From Rhizobium sp. SL86 (GTDB taxonomy: Bacteria > Pseudomonadota > Alphaproteobacteria > Rhizobiales > Rhizobiaceae), in assembly GCF_026672545.1 (NCBI RefSeq), contig NZ_JAPPRJ010000001.1:2439872-2503871 (forward strand): 64,000 nucleotides of DNA, in the 5' to 3' direction. The position numbers and the translations under genes were made by a program. The notes beneath the pieces are model-generated. The model worked only from the letters and a program-made list of their open reading frames with translations. It was not told where the DNA came from and searched no databases. This document shows positions 17,518-26,356 of the stretch, one piece after another; the first letter of the stretch is position 1, and each line of letters begins with the position of its first letter.

Positions 17518-18554
17518 CCTTACCCAATCCCATCCTGTCGCCGGAAAAAAAGGGCGAAGATCTTGATGCGGCGCTGCGCCCGCAGACGCTGGACGAGTTT
17601 ACCGGCCAGGCGGAGGCGCGCGCCAATCTGAAGGTCTTCATCGAGGCGGCAAAGAACCGCGGCGAGGCGCTGGACCATGTGCTGTTCGTCGGTCCTCCCG
17701 GTCTTGGCAAGACGACGCTGGCGCAGATCATGGCCAAGGAACTCGGCGTCAATTTCCGCTCCACCTCCGGGCCGGTGATCGCGAAAGCCGGGGATCTTGC
17801 GGCGCTTCTCACCAATCTCGAAGAACGCGATGTGCTGTTCATTGACGAGATCCACCGGCTGAACCCGGCGGTTGAGGAAATCCTCTATCCGGCCATGGAG
17901 GATTTCCAGCTCGATCTCATCATCGGCGAGGGCCCGGCGGCGCGCTCTGTGAAAATCGACCTGTCAAAGTTCACCCTGGTTGCCGCCACCACGCGTCTCG
18001 GCCTGCTGACGACACCGTTGCGCGACCGTTTCGGCATTCCGGTGCGGCTGAACTTTTATACCGTCGATGAGCTGGAACTAATCGTGCGGCGCGGTGCGCG
18101 GCTGATGGGGCTCGGCATGACCGATGCCGGCGCTCGCGAGATCGCCCGCCGCGCGCGCGGCACGCCGCGTATTGCCGGCCGGCTGTTGCGCCGCGTGCGC
18201 GATTTTGCCGAGGTGGCGCGGGCCGAAGCGGTGACGAAGGAGATCGCCGATGAGGCGCTGACCCGCCTGCACGTCGACCATGCCGGCCTCGATCAGCTCG
18301 ACAAACGCTATCTCAGCATGATCGCCGTCAATTTCGGCGGGGGCCCGGTGGGGATCGAGACGATTGCCGCGGGTCTTTCGGAACCACGCGATGCGATCGA
18401 GGACATCATCGAGCCCTACATGATCCAGCAGGGGTTCATTCAGCGCACCCCGCGCGGGCGCGTGCTGACGGCAACCGCCTGGCGGCACCTCGGGCTGCAG
18501 CCGCCAAAGGATCTGGAGGCGGCGCAATTCCGTCTGTTCAGCGAGGACGACTGA
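17514..18554 (+). CDS. ruvB: Holliday-junction branch-migration ATPase RuvB
   Basis: A 346-residue AAA+ motor of full length. Walker A is GPPGLGKTT (residues about 60-68) and Walker B is LFIDEIHRL. The arginine-finger/sensor region includes '[20 protein letters not shown]', and the C-terminal winged helix has '[21 protein letters not shown]', the classic RuvB end. Hexamers pump DNA through RuvA-bound junctions. Its start codon lies inside the second VapC stop (ATGA). Confidence 0.98.
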   Translation: MTLPNPILSPEKKGEDLDAALRPQTLDEFTGQAEARANLKVFIEAAKNRGEALDHVLFVGPPGLGKTTLAQIMAKELGVNFRSTSGPVIAKAGDLAALLTNLEERDVLFIDEIHRLNPAVEEILYPAMEDFQLDLIIGEGPAARSVKIDLSKFTLVAATTRLGLLTTPLRDRFGIPVRLNFYTVDELELIVRRGARLMGLGMTDAGAREIARRARGTPRIAGRLLRRVRDFAEVARAEAVTKEIADEALTRLHVDHAGLDQLDKRYLSMIAVNFGGGPVGIETIAAGLSEPRDAIEDIIEPYMIQQGFIQRTPRGRVLTATAWRHLGLQPPKDLEAAQFRLFSEDD

Positions 18555-19451
18555 GTGCTCACACGTCGTTCGCTGTTGAAGCTGCTGGCGGGCGGCTTCG
18601 TTGCCGCTGTCGGCACGGTGGCCTTTCCGTTTCTTGAGGCCTTTGCCAAGCCGCGCATCGAGAGCTATCGGCTGACGCCAAAACGCTGGACGCCGGGCCT
18701 TTCGCTGAAGATCTGCGTGATTGCCGATATCCATGCCTGCCGGCCGTGGATGGATGGGCGACGTGTCGCAAGCATCTGCGCGCAGGCCCAAGCGCTTGAG
18801 GCCGACATGATCCTGCTGCTCGGGGATTACATGCCGGGCATCCACAAGCTGGCCGAGCCGATCGCGCTTGAGGATTGGTCGAAGCCGCTCGGCGCGCTCC
18901 ATGCGCCGCTTGGCGTGCATGCGGTGCTCGGCAACCACGATTACTGGTCCGACAGTGCCTTTCAGCGTGATCCGACGCGGGAACCGGTTGTCAGGCAGGC
19001 AATGCAAGCCGCTGGCGTCTCCGTTCTCGTCAATCAGGCGCTCCGGCTGGAAAAGGACGGGCGTGCCTTTTGGCTGGCGGGTCTCGGCGACCAGATCGCC
19101 TTGCTTGCCCGATATGGGCACGGTTATGATACCGGCGTGGACGATCTTGCCGGGACGCTCTCGCAGGTCACAGACGATGCGCCGGTGATCATGATGGCGC
19201 ATGAGCCGGATGTCTTCCTCAATCCCAATCCGCGTGTCAGCCTCACCCTGTCGGGACACACACATGGCGGCCAGGTCAACCTGTTCGGCTGGCGACCCGT
19301 CAATGCGTCTTACGGTTCCGCGCTTTATCCGGCGGGTCTGTTCCGCAAATCTGCAGGCGATCTCATCGTCTCGCGCGGGCTTGGCTGCTCTTCGCTGCCG
19401 ATGCGCATCGGCAACTGGCCTGAAATCCTGATGATCGAACTCGGAGCATGA
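18555..19451 (+). CDS. Tat-exported metallophosphoesterase
   Basis: A 298-residue protein starting with GTG directly after the ruvB stop codon. The N-terminus MLTRRSLLKLLAGGFVAAVGTVAFPFLEAFA is a twin-arginine signal. Calcineurin-type metal-binding blocks follow in order: 'IADIHAC', 'LLLGDYM', 'VLGNHDYW', 'MMAHEPD' and 'SGHTHGGQ'. The set resembles E. coli YaeI and other membrane-facing phosphodiesterases. The substrate could be a lipid or nucleotide phosphoester. Contiguity with ruvB suggests co-transcription. Confidence 0.9.
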   Translation: MLTRRSLLKLLAGGFVAAVGTVAFPFLEAFAKPRIESYRLTPKRWTPGLSLKICVIADIHACRPWMDGRRVASICAQAQALEADMILLLGDYMPGIHKLAEPIALEDWSKPLGALHAPLGVHAVLGNHDYWSDSAFQRDPTREPVVRQAMQAAGVSVLVNQALRLEKDGRAFWLAGLGDQIALLARYGHGYDTGVDDLAGTLSQVTDDAPVIMMAHEPDVFLNPNPRVSLTLSGHTHGGQVNLFGWRPVNASYGSALYPAGLFRKSAGDLIVSRGLGCSSLPMRIGNWPEILMIELGA

Positions 19452-19452
19452 C

Positions 19453-19968
19453 ATGGGAACCCGCATCCGCATCAAAACGAAGCCGAAGCGCACCTTTCAG
19501 ATGCGGATTGCCGGGCTCGGTTTCCGCAACGGCCACGTTCTGGTGCACCGGGCAACGCATGAGAGCTTCTGGACCTTTCCCGGCGGCGGTGCGGAGATCG
19601 GCGAGACGTCGGAAGAGACACTGAAGCGGGAAATGGTGGAGGAGCTTGGCGTCGAGGTTCAGGTGGAGCGGCTGCTCTGGATGGTGGAGAATTTTTTCCA
19701 CTACGAAGGGCGCGACTGGCACGAACTCGGCCTTTATTACCTGATGCAGATCCCGGAGAGTTTTCCGTTCGCGCCGGAGGGGATCATCCACCGCGTGCAG
19801 GACGGCAACAACGACCTGGAGTTCAAATGGGTCGAGGCGACGACGGCTGCGCTCACCGCCCTCGACAATCCGCCCTATTTCATCGCCGGCGAGATCGAGG
19901 CGCTGCCTGAAACGCCGCGCCATCTCGTCTGGGACGATCGTAATCTCGATATCAAGCCGCCTCGCTGA
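19453..19968 (+). CDS. Nudix hydrolase
   Basis: A 171-residue protein starting one base after the phosphoesterase stop (same transcript). The Nudix box fits GX5EX7REUXEEXGU: GGAEIGETSEETLKREMVEELGV (residues about 51-73). The N-terminal strand 'FQMRIAGLGFRNGHVLVHRATHESFWTFPGGG' is also typical. It would hydrolyse a nucleoside diphosphate linked to some other moiety; substrate not predictable. Confidence 0.9.
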   Translation: MGTRIRIKTKPKRTFQMRIAGLGFRNGHVLVHRATHESFWTFPGGGAEIGETSEETLKREMVEELGVEVQVERLLWMVENFFHYEGRDWHELGLYYLMQIPESFPFAPEGIIHRVQDGNNDLEFKWVEATTAALTALDNPPYFIAGEIEALPETPRHLVWDDRNLDIKPPR

Positions 19969-20076
19969 GCCTTTTGCCCTGCCTCAACGGGAAGGCTTGC
20001 AACCGTCCCTGTCGTCAGTATGACAGGGACGCGGGCCATGCACCCGCCTTTGATATCAGAAGCTGGTGGCGTGCCC

Positions 20077-20532
20077 ATGTCGGATCTTATGTCGGATTTT
20101 TCCGTTTCCCTGTCCGGTGACCTTGTTGATGGCGGCCACCGCCTTGTGCAACGGGTCTATTACGAGGACACGGATTTCTCCGGCCTCGTCTACCATGCCC
20201 GCTACCTGCATTTCCTGGAGCGTGGTCGCACGGATTACCTTCGGTGTCTCGGCTGCGAGCAGAGCGCGCTTCTGTCGGTCGATGACGAAGGGCTGGTTTT
20301 TGTCGTGCACCGCATGGAGATCGACTTCAAGGCGCCGGCACGCATGGATGATATCCTCACCGTCCTGACCCGGACGGAAAAGGCCGGCGGCGCGAAGATG
20401 GTGCTGACGCAGGAAATCCGCCGCGGCGAGACACTGCTGATTGCCGCGAAGGTCGTCATTGCCGTCATCAACAAGCATGGTCGTCCGCGCCGTCTGCCGG
20501 AAACCATCGCTTCCTCCTTCCTCGCCGGTTGA
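20077..20532 (+). CDS. ybgC: Acyl-CoA thioesterase YbgC of the Tol-Pal cluster
   Basis: A 151-residue hot-dog-fold protein if the ATG at 20077 is used; a longer form from 20020 is possible. The family signature is 'QRVYYEDTDFSGLVYHARYLHFLERGRTDYLR' with the catalytic Asp in YEDTD. YbgC hydrolyses acyl-CoA esters and is encoded at the head of tol-pal operons in most proteobacteria. Here the usual ybgC-tolQ adjacency is interrupted by two genes (20590-23681). Confidence 0.9.
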   Translation: MSDLMSDFSVSLSGDLVDGGHRLVQRVYYEDTDFSGLVYHARYLHFLERGRTDYLRCLGCEQSALLSVDDEGLVFVVHRMEIDFKAPARMDDILTVLTRTEKAGGAKMVLTQEIRRGETLLIAAKVVIAVINKHGRPRRLPETIASSFLAG

Positions 20533-20589
20533 ACGGACGGCTGACAGTTCGCTCTGCCTGCTGTATCAAGGAGCAGGGAGGACGAATTC

Positions 20590-22011
20590 ATGCCGCACGC
20601 ACTCTGTCGCGCGGTTGCCGTGGTGTTGTGTGCACTGGCGGGCAACCCGGTTCTGGCTGCCGAGCCGTGGGAGGAACGGACACCGGAGATCGGTCAGGCA
20701 GGGCCTGAGGTCTCCGGTCTCTTGAGTGCCGAACACCTCGCGCGTCTGACATCGATCGGTGAAAAGCTGTTTGCCGCGCGCTTCACCAGCCTCGACGGCA
20801 ATGGCCGCCCCTTTGCCACGCAGGCGATCGTGCCCACCCGCCGCAAACACCCGCCGGCGGCGGGCGAATTTTCCCGCACGGCCGGCATGGATGCCAATGG
20901 CTGTTCCGGCTGTCATAACCTGCCGTTTCCCGGCGGTGCCGGCGAATTCGTCACCAATGTTTTCGTCTCGGAGGGTTTTGAAAGCGCGGATTTCGATTCC
21001 ACCGATCCGCAGTTCTCCAATGAGCGCGGCACGAATTCCCTGTTCGGCGCCGGCCTGATCGAACTTCTGGCACGCGAAATCACCGAGGATCTGCACCGGC
21101 AGCGGTCCGAGGCGCGAAGCGAGGCGGCGCGGCGGGGCGAAACCGTGCGCGTCCGGCTTGTCTCGAAGGGCATCGATTACGGTTTCCTGACCGTCTCCCC
21201 GGACGGCATGGTGGACATGCGCGAACTCGACGGCATCGACATGGATCTCGTCATCCGCCCCTTCAGCCAGAAGGGGGTCATGACCTCGCTGCGCCAATTC
21301 ACGGTCAATGCGCTGAACCATCATCATGGCATGGAAGCACGCGAACGTTTCGGGGCTCGCTGGACCGGCACCCCGGATTTCGATGGCGACGAAAAGCCCG
21401 ACGAGATCTCCGACGGCGATGTCTCGGCGCTCGTCGCCTGGCAGGCGACCCTTTACGCGCCGCAACAGGCGGCGCCTCAGGATGCCAGATGGCAACAGAT
21501 GGCCGAACGCGGCGCGAAGGCCTTCGACACGCTGGGCTGCGCGGTCTGCCACAAACCGAGCCTGCCGCTCTCGTCCTTGAGCTTTGCCGATCCAGGTCCC
21601 TTCGATGTGGCCGGCACGCTGAACGACCGGCAGGTGCGCGAGCCCGCCATCTACGATCTCAACCTGTTCGCCTGGGCAAAGATCTTGCCGCGCAACGAAA
21701 AGGGCGAGGTTCTGGTGCCGCTCTTCGGCGACCTGAAGCGGCATGTGATGACGGATGGCGGTCGCGAGACGCTCGGCAACGAGCTGATGGCGCAGCGTTT
21801 CGTCGACCGCAACATCTTCATGACGGCGGAACTCTGGGGTGTTGCCTCGACCCCGCCTTATGGCCACCGCAACGACATGACGACGCTGGACGAGATCATC
21901 CGCGCGCATGGCGGGTCCGGAAGGGCGGCCAGCGACGCCTATCAGGCGGCGGAAGAGGTCGACCGCCAGGCCATTATCGCTTTCCTCAAGACCCTGGTGA
22001 TCGGGCCATGA
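20590..22011 (+). CDS. Di-haem oxidoreductase (DHOR, putative peroxidase)
   Basis: A 473-residue protein with a signal peptide (cut expected near VLAAEP), so periplasmic. Two c-type haem motifs are visible: CSGCH at residues 105-109, followed by NLPFPGGAGEFVTNVF, and CAVCH at about 317-321. This matches the DUF1111/DHOR family of putative di-haem peroxidases. A DFDGDEKPDE acidic patch is a possible calcium site. It overlaps the next gene by four bases (ATGA), so the FG-GAP/UnbV protein is its likely partner. The redox substrate is unknown. Confidence 0.88.
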   Translation: MPHALCRAVAVVLCALAGNPVLAAEPWEERTPEIGQAGPEVSGLLSAEHLARLTSIGEKLFAARFTSLDGNGRPFATQAIVPTRRKHPPAAGEFSRTAGMDANGCSGCHNLPFPGGAGEFVTNVFVSEGFESADFDSTDPQFSNERGTNSLFGAGLIELLAREITEDLHRQRSEARSEAARRGETVRVRLVSKGIDYGFLTVSPDGMVDMRELDGIDMDLVIRPFSQKGVMTSLRQFTVNALNHHHGMEARERFGARWTGTPDFDGDEKPDEISDGDVSALVAWQATLYAPQQAAPQDARWQQMAERGAKAFDTLGCAVCHKPSLPLSSLSFADPGPFDVAGTLNDRQVREPAIYDLNLFAWAKILPRNEKGEVLVPLFGDLKRHVMTDGGRETLGNELMAQRFVDRNIFMTAELWGVASTPPYGHRNDMTTLDEIIRAHGGSGRAASDAYQAAEEVDRQAIIAFLKTLVIGP

Positions 22012-23681
22012 AGTTTTCGTCCATTCTCGTCACGTTCTACGCTCTGAACCTTTCCGCCATGACAGCGGCCGCGGAGGGCAAGGCGCCTTTTCTGATGGAC
22101 GTGCCGCACTTCCAGGAGGAAGCGACATCGGCGGGCATCGACCATCGCTATATGGGGCCGTGGGAATATTTCGTCGGCGGCGGGGTCGCGAGTTTCGACT
22201 GCAACAGCGATCGCAAACCGGACCTGTTTCTGGCCGGCGGCAGCAGCGCAGCCGCCTTCTACGTCAACCATTCGCCCACCGGCGGCGCGCTGCGCTTCGA
22301 GAAGACGGACGCCGGCATCGATCCGAAGGACCTGGAGAAAGTCCTCGGCGCCTATCCGCTCGACATCGACAATGATCGGATCCTGGATCTCGTCGTCCTG
22401 CGGCTCGGTGAAAATCTTGTGCTGCGCGGCAAGGGGGGCTGCCGGTTCGAGAAGGCCAATCGCAGCCTCGCCTTCGAAGGTGGGCGTGAATGGACCACCG
22501 CCTTTGCCGCCACCTGGGAGCCGGAACAGCTGTTTCCGACACTCGCCTTCGGCAACTATGTCGATCGCTCCGCGCCCGGCACCCCGTTCGGCACCTGCGC
22601 GCCGAACGTGTTGATGCGGCCGCGGCCGGGCGAAACGGCCGATTACGGTGAGCCTTTGTCGCTCGAACCGGGTTACTGCGCGCTCTCCATGCTGTTCACC
22701 GACTGGAACAATACCGGCGAGCGGGATCTGCGCATTACCAATGACCGCCAATATTATCGCGGCGGTCAGGAGCAGTTGTGGGCCGTCCCGGCCGCCCGGG
22801 CGCCAAAGCTCTATTCGGCGGGGCAGGGCTGGAAGCCGCTCACCATCTGGGGCATGGGCATTGCGGAAGCGGATCTCAATGGCGATGGCCGGCCGGATTA
22901 CGCGCTGACCTCGATGGGCGACACGAAGCTGCAGACGCTGGACGATGATGCGGAGGAAGACCGGCCGACCTATCGCGACATCGCATTCGAGCGGCAGGCG
23001 ACGGCCCACCGGCCTTACACCGGGTCCGACGTGAAACCATCGACCGGCTGGCATGCACAGTTCGCCGACGTCAACAACGACACCAACATCGATCTCTTCA
23101 TCGCCAAGGGCAATGTTGAGGCCATGCCGGAATTCGCGTCCGAGGATCCGAACAACCTTCTGCTCGGCGATTTTGACGGCATTTTTCACGAAGAGGGGCT
23201 GGCGGCCGGCCTTGCTGATCGGGCCCGCAGCCGCGGGGCGGCGGTCGATGATTTCAACAATGACGGGATGCTCGACATCGTCATCGTCAACCGCATGGCG
23301 CCGGCAAGTCTTCTGCGCAATCTCGGGGCGCGCACCGACTGGGGTCACCGGCCGCTCGGCAACTGGACGAAAATCGCCCTCGACAATGGCAAGGTGAACC
23401 CGTTTGCGGTCGGAGCCAAGATCAATGTCAGGATCGGCACCCGCACGATCACCCGCACGGTGTCGGTCGGCGGCGGTCATGTGTCGGGGCAGGCGGGTTT
23501 CGTGCATCTCGGGCTCGGGGTCAACGAGCGGGCGGTGGTCCGGGTACAATGGCCGGATGGCGAATGGAGCCAGCCCTATCGCATCTTCGCCAACAATCAC
23601 GTGGTCATCGAACGGGGTGCGACGGCGGCAAAATACTGGCTACCCCTTGATGGCGATGCGGCGCTGGCAAGCCGGCAGTAG
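22008..23681 (+). CDS. Exported FG-GAP/VCBS-repeat protein with ASPIC/UnbV C-terminus (CRTAC1-like)
   Basis: A 557-residue protein starting at the ATG overlapping the DHOR stop. A signal peptide (MKFSSILVTFYALNLSAMTAAAEG) sends it to the periplasm. FG-GAP-type calcium loops follow at intervals: DCNSDRKPDLFLAG, DIDNDRILDLVV, DLNGDGRPDYALT, DVNNDTNIDLFIA and DFNNDGMLDIVIVN, suggesting a beta-propeller. The C-terminus (TRTVSVGGGHVSGQAGFVHLGLGVNERAVVRVQWPDGEW) is an ASPIC/UnbV domain. Coupling to a di-haem enzyme suggests it is the substrate, scaffold or calcium-dependent partner of that enzyme. The exact role is unknown. Confidence 0.88.
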   Translation: MKFSSILVTFYALNLSAMTAAAEGKAPFLMDVPHFQEEATSAGIDHRYMGPWEYFVGGGVASFDCNSDRKPDLFLAGGSSAAAFYVNHSPTGGALRFEKTDAGIDPKDLEKVLGAYPLDIDNDRILDLVVLRLGENLVLRGKGGCRFEKANRSLAFEGGREWTTAFAATWEPEQLFPTLAFGNYVDRSAPGTPFGTCAPNVLMRPRPGETADYGEPLSLEPGYCALSMLFTDWNNTGERDLRITNDRQYYRGGQEQLWAVPAARAPKLYSAGQGWKPLTIWGMGIAEADLNGDGRPDYALTSMGDTKLQTLDDDAEEDRPTYRDIAFERQATAHRPYTGSDVKPSTGWHAQFADVNNDTNIDLFIAKGNVEAMPEFASEDPNNLLLGDFDGIFHEEGLAAGLADRARSRGAAVDDFNNDGMLDIVIVNRMAPASLLRNLGARTDWGHRPLGNWTKIALDNGKVNPFAVGAKINVRIGTRTITRTVSVGGGHVSGQAGFVHLGLGVNERAVVRVQWPDGEWSQPYRIFANNHVVIERGATAAKYWLPLDGDAALASRQ

Positions 23682-23919
23682 GGGGAGGGGCCATCAATTG
23701 GCCCTGCGCATCAATACATCCTTAACCATAATATTGTCTTACTGGCTGCCATAGCGTTTGTGCGGTGCACGCCTTCGTTTGACCAAATTTAACGGTCAGA
23801 AGCAGGCTGAAATCTCAGGCAAACGGGCAATTCTGCGCAAGTCGCGTCTTCTGGATGAGAACTGGCGAACCGGTCCGTATTGGTACGTGCCGGGTAATTT
23901 GATTCGGGGTAGTGGGTAG

Positions 23920-24639
23920 ATGGAACACGCGGATTTGGCAGCTGCGGCGAGCTCGGTGAGCCTCTGGTCTCTGTTCATGCAGGCCGGCTTGATCGTAAAG
24001 CTGGTCATGATCGGGTTGATCGGCGCATCGGTCTGGACCTGGGCGATCGTCATCGACAAGTACATGACCTTTGCCAAGGCAAAACGTCAGTTCGACCAGT
24101 TCGAACAGGTCTTCTGGTCGGGACAGTCGCTTGAGGAGCTGTACCGGACGCTGGCCGAACGCCAGAATAGCGGTCTTGCGGCGATCTTCGTGGCGGCCAT
24201 GCGCGAATGGAAAAAGAGCTTCGAGCGCGGTGCGCGTTCGCCGATCGGCCTCCAGATGCGCATCGACCGCGCCATGGATGTGACGATTGCCCGTGAGAGC
24301 GAAACCTATGAGGCGCGTCTTCCGTCGCTCGCCACCATCGGTTCGGCCGGTCCCTTCATCGGTCTCTTCGGTACGGTCGTCGGTATCATGACCTCCTTCC
24401 AGGCGATTGCCGGTTCGAAATCCACCAACCTCGCCGTCGTGGCGCCGGGTATTGCCGAAGCGCTTCTGGCAACTGCCATCGGTCTCGTTGCGGCTATTCC
24501 GGCCGTCATGGCCTACAACAAGTTCATGGGCGATGCCGGAAAGCTGTCGTCGCGCATGGAAGGATTTGCCGACGAGTTCTCGGCCATCCTGTCGCGCCAG
24601 ATCGACGAGAAGCTGCAGCCGCGCCAGGCTGCCCAGTAA
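23920..24639 (+). CDS. tolQ: Tol-Pal proton-channel subunit TolQ
   Basis: A 239-residue inner-membrane protein of the MotA/TolQ/ExbB family. It has three membrane segments: about residues 13-37 (SLFMQAGLIVKLVMIGLIGASVWTW), 140-160 and 180-200, with the conserved 'GSAGPFIGLFGTVVGIMTSFQAI' and 'APGIAEALLATAIGLVAAIPAVMAYN'. It forms the proton-driven motor with TolR that energises TolA and outer-membrane constriction during division. It heads the tolQRAB-pal-cpoB run; the 238-base gap upstream probably holds its promoter. Confidence 0.96.
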   Translation: MEHADLAAAASSVSLWSLFMQAGLIVKLVMIGLIGASVWTWAIVIDKYMTFAKAKRQFDQFEQVFWSGQSLEELYRTLAERQNSGLAAIFVAAMREWKKSFERGARSPIGLQMRIDRAMDVTIARESETYEARLPSLATIGSAGPFIGLFGTVVGIMTSFQAIAGSKSTNLAVVAPGIAEALLATAIGLVAAIPAVMAYNKFMGDAGKLSSRMEGFADEFSAILSRQIDEKLQPRQAAQ

Positions 24640-24666
24640 ACCCGTCGAGATCCAGGAGAGCGTATC

Positions 24667-25125
24667 ATGGGTATGTCTGCAGGAGGATCGAAGGGCTCGG
24701 GGGGCGGCCGGCGCCGTCGTGGCGGCCGTGGCCGCGGCGGGGCGATCAGCGAAATCAACGTGACCCCGCTCGTCGACGTCATGCTCGTGCTGCTGATCAT
24801 CTTCATGGTCGCCGCACCGATGATGACGGTCGGCGTGCCGATCGACCTGCCGGAAACGCAGGCGAAGGCGATGAATTCCGATACGCAGCCGATCACGGTA
24901 TCCGTCAATCCGGAAGGCCAGATCTATCTGCAGGAAACCCCGATCCAGCTGGACGAGGTGGTGCCGAAGCTCGAGGCCATTGCCACGACCGGTTACAACG
25001 AACGCATCTATGTACGCGGCGATACGGCTGCCGCCTATGGCGTCGTCATGAAGGTCATGGCGCGCATCTCCGCAGCGGGCTTCAAGAATATCGGTCTTGT
25101 GACGCTGCAGGAAACGCAGAATTGA
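24667..25125 (+). CDS. tolR: Tol-Pal protein TolR
   Basis: A 152-residue protein of the ExbD/TolR family. A Gly/Arg-rich cytoplasmic start (GGSKGSGGGRRRRGGRGRGG) precedes the signature 'ISEINVTPLVDVMLVLLIIFMVAAPMM', whose Asp (VDVM) carries the proton path. The periplasmic domain has 'VPIDLPETQAK' and ends 'AAGFKNIGLVTLQE'. The gene lies 27 bases after tolQ. The arginine-rich N-terminus is longer than in E. coli TolR. Confidence 0.95.
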   Translation: MGMSAGGSKGSGGGRRRRGGRGRGGAISEINVTPLVDVMLVLLIIFMVAAPMMTVGVPIDLPETQAKAMNSDTQPITVSVNPEGQIYLQETPIQLDEVVPKLEAIATTGYNERIYVRGDTAAAYGVVMKVMARISAAGFKNIGLVTLQETQN

Positions 25126-25134
25126 CGGGTCGAC

Positions 25135-26268
25135 ATGAAGACTAGTCTCGGCACATCGCTGGTTATGCATACGCTCGTGCTGAGCTGGGCGCTTCTGTCC
25201 CTCAGCGCGCCGGCCTCGTTCGAGGTCGCGCCGGTCGATGCGCTGCCGGTCGATATCGTGCCCGTCGAGTCGATCACCCAGACGCAGAAGGGCGAACAGA
25301 ACGCCCCGAAAACCGAAAAACCGGCGCCGAAGGAAACCAAGAACCAGAAGGTCGTCGAGAATGCCGAGAATGCCGGCGACAACGATATAGACCTGAAGAA
25401 CCCGCCGACTCCTGCCAAGCGTCCGGTGGAAACCGAGGTTGCGGCGGCCCCTCCCAAGGTCGAAAAGCCGCTGCCCAACCCGACCAACGAAAACAATCAG
25501 GTGAAGGACATCGCGCCGGAAGAGACGGTCGAGAAGCCGCAGGAGGTTGCAGCCCTGCCGCAGCCGAAGCCGGAGATCACGCCGCCAACGCCGAAACCTG
25601 AACCACAGCCGGAACCCAAACCCGTCGAGAAGCAGGCCGAGGAAATTCCCCTTCCCGATGCCGCTCCGATACCGGCTGCCCGCCCGAAGCCCGAGCCGCC
25701 GAAGCCGCAGGAAGCCAAGCCTGCGGAAAAGCCGGCCGAGCAGAAACCGGATGCCAAGGCTGCCGAAAAGACGCCGGACAAGAAGGTGTCGGACAAGAAG
25801 CAGGAGGTCGCCAAGGCCGCTTCTTCGCAGCAGAGCGACTTCAACGCCGATGAGATCGCCACCATGCTCAACAAGCAGGAAGCGGCCGGCGGCGGCGCGA
25901 AGCGCTCGACGGAAGTCGCCTCGCGTGGCGACAAGAAGACCATCGGCGTCGGCCTCAGCGCCACGGAAATCGATTCCGTCAAGGGCCAGATCCAGGGCAA
26001 CTGGTCGCTGGTGGCGGGCCTGACCGGCGTGCAGGAAGTGCGCGTGCGCATCCGCGTTGAGCTGGACCAGGCCGGCAATATCGTCGGCCAGCCGGAAGTC
26101 ACCGCAACCGGGGGACCGGAAGGCACGCGTCGGGCGGTCGAAAGCAGCACGCGCCGCGCGCTCTTCAAATCCGCCCCATTGAAGAATTTGCCGCCCGAGA
26201 AATATGAGGGCGAAAAGGGATGGAATGTTCTGGTCCTGAACTTCGATCCTTCCGAATTCGCTCTTTAA
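25135..26268 (+). CDS. tolA: Tol-Pal protein TolA
   Basis: A 377-residue protein: a single N-terminal membrane anchor (LGTSLVMHTLVLSWALLSLSA), a long Pro/Lys/Glu/Ala-rich middle (about residues 55-255, many PKPEP and KPAE repeats) spanning the periplasm, and a compact C-terminal domain (VKGQIQGNWSLVAGLTGVQEVRVRIRVELDQAGNIVGQPEVT) that contacts TolB, Pal and CpoB. The alphaproteobacterial C-domain is clear in 'ALFKSAPLKNLPPEKYEGEKGWNVLVLNFDP'. It starts nine bases after tolR. Confidence 0.93.
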   Translation: MKTSLGTSLVMHTLVLSWALLSLSAPASFEVAPVDALPVDIVPVESITQTQKGEQNAPKTEKPAPKETKNQKVVENAENAGDNDIDLKNPPTPAKRPVETEVAAAPPKVEKPLPNPTNENNQVKDIAPEETVEKPQEVAALPQPKPEITPPTPKPEPQPEPKPVEKQAEEIPLPDAAPIPAARPKPEPPKPQEAKPAEKPAEQKPDAKAAEKTPDKKVSDKKQEVAKAASSQQSDFNADEIATMLNKQEAAGGGAKRSTEVASRGDKKTIGVGLSATEIDSVKGQIQGNWSLVAGLTGVQEVRVRIRVELDQAGNIVGQPEVTATGGPEGTRRAVESSTRRALFKSAPLKNLPPEKYEGEKGWNVLVLNFDPSEFAL

Positions 26269-26287
26269 GCTGGGAGGTTTTGGAACG

Positions 26288-26356
26288 ATGAAAAACCGTC
26301 CGATCCGAAAGCCTCGCCTCAATATCCGTGCAAAGCTGAAAGGCTTGTCTCAATGA
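26288..26356 (+). CDS. 22-codon basic mini-ORF overlapping tolB start
   Basis: The 84-base tolA-tolB gap holds an ATG at 26288 after a GGGAGG site 11 bases upstream. The reading frame gives [20 protein letters not shown] plus Ser-Gln, with 8 Lys/Arg of 22 residues, and stops at TGA overlapping the tolB ATG (ATGA). This would couple tolB translation to the mini-ORF. It may be a leader peptide or translation-coupling device. No homology is recognised and expression is unproven. Confidence 0.4.
   Translation: MKNRPIRKPRLNIRAKLKGLSQ

Noticed and set aside
25535..25760. Repeats within tolA as a mobile or regulatory repeat
   Set aside because: The GC-rich repeats encode the Pro/Lys/Glu-rich periplasmic spacer normal for TolA.
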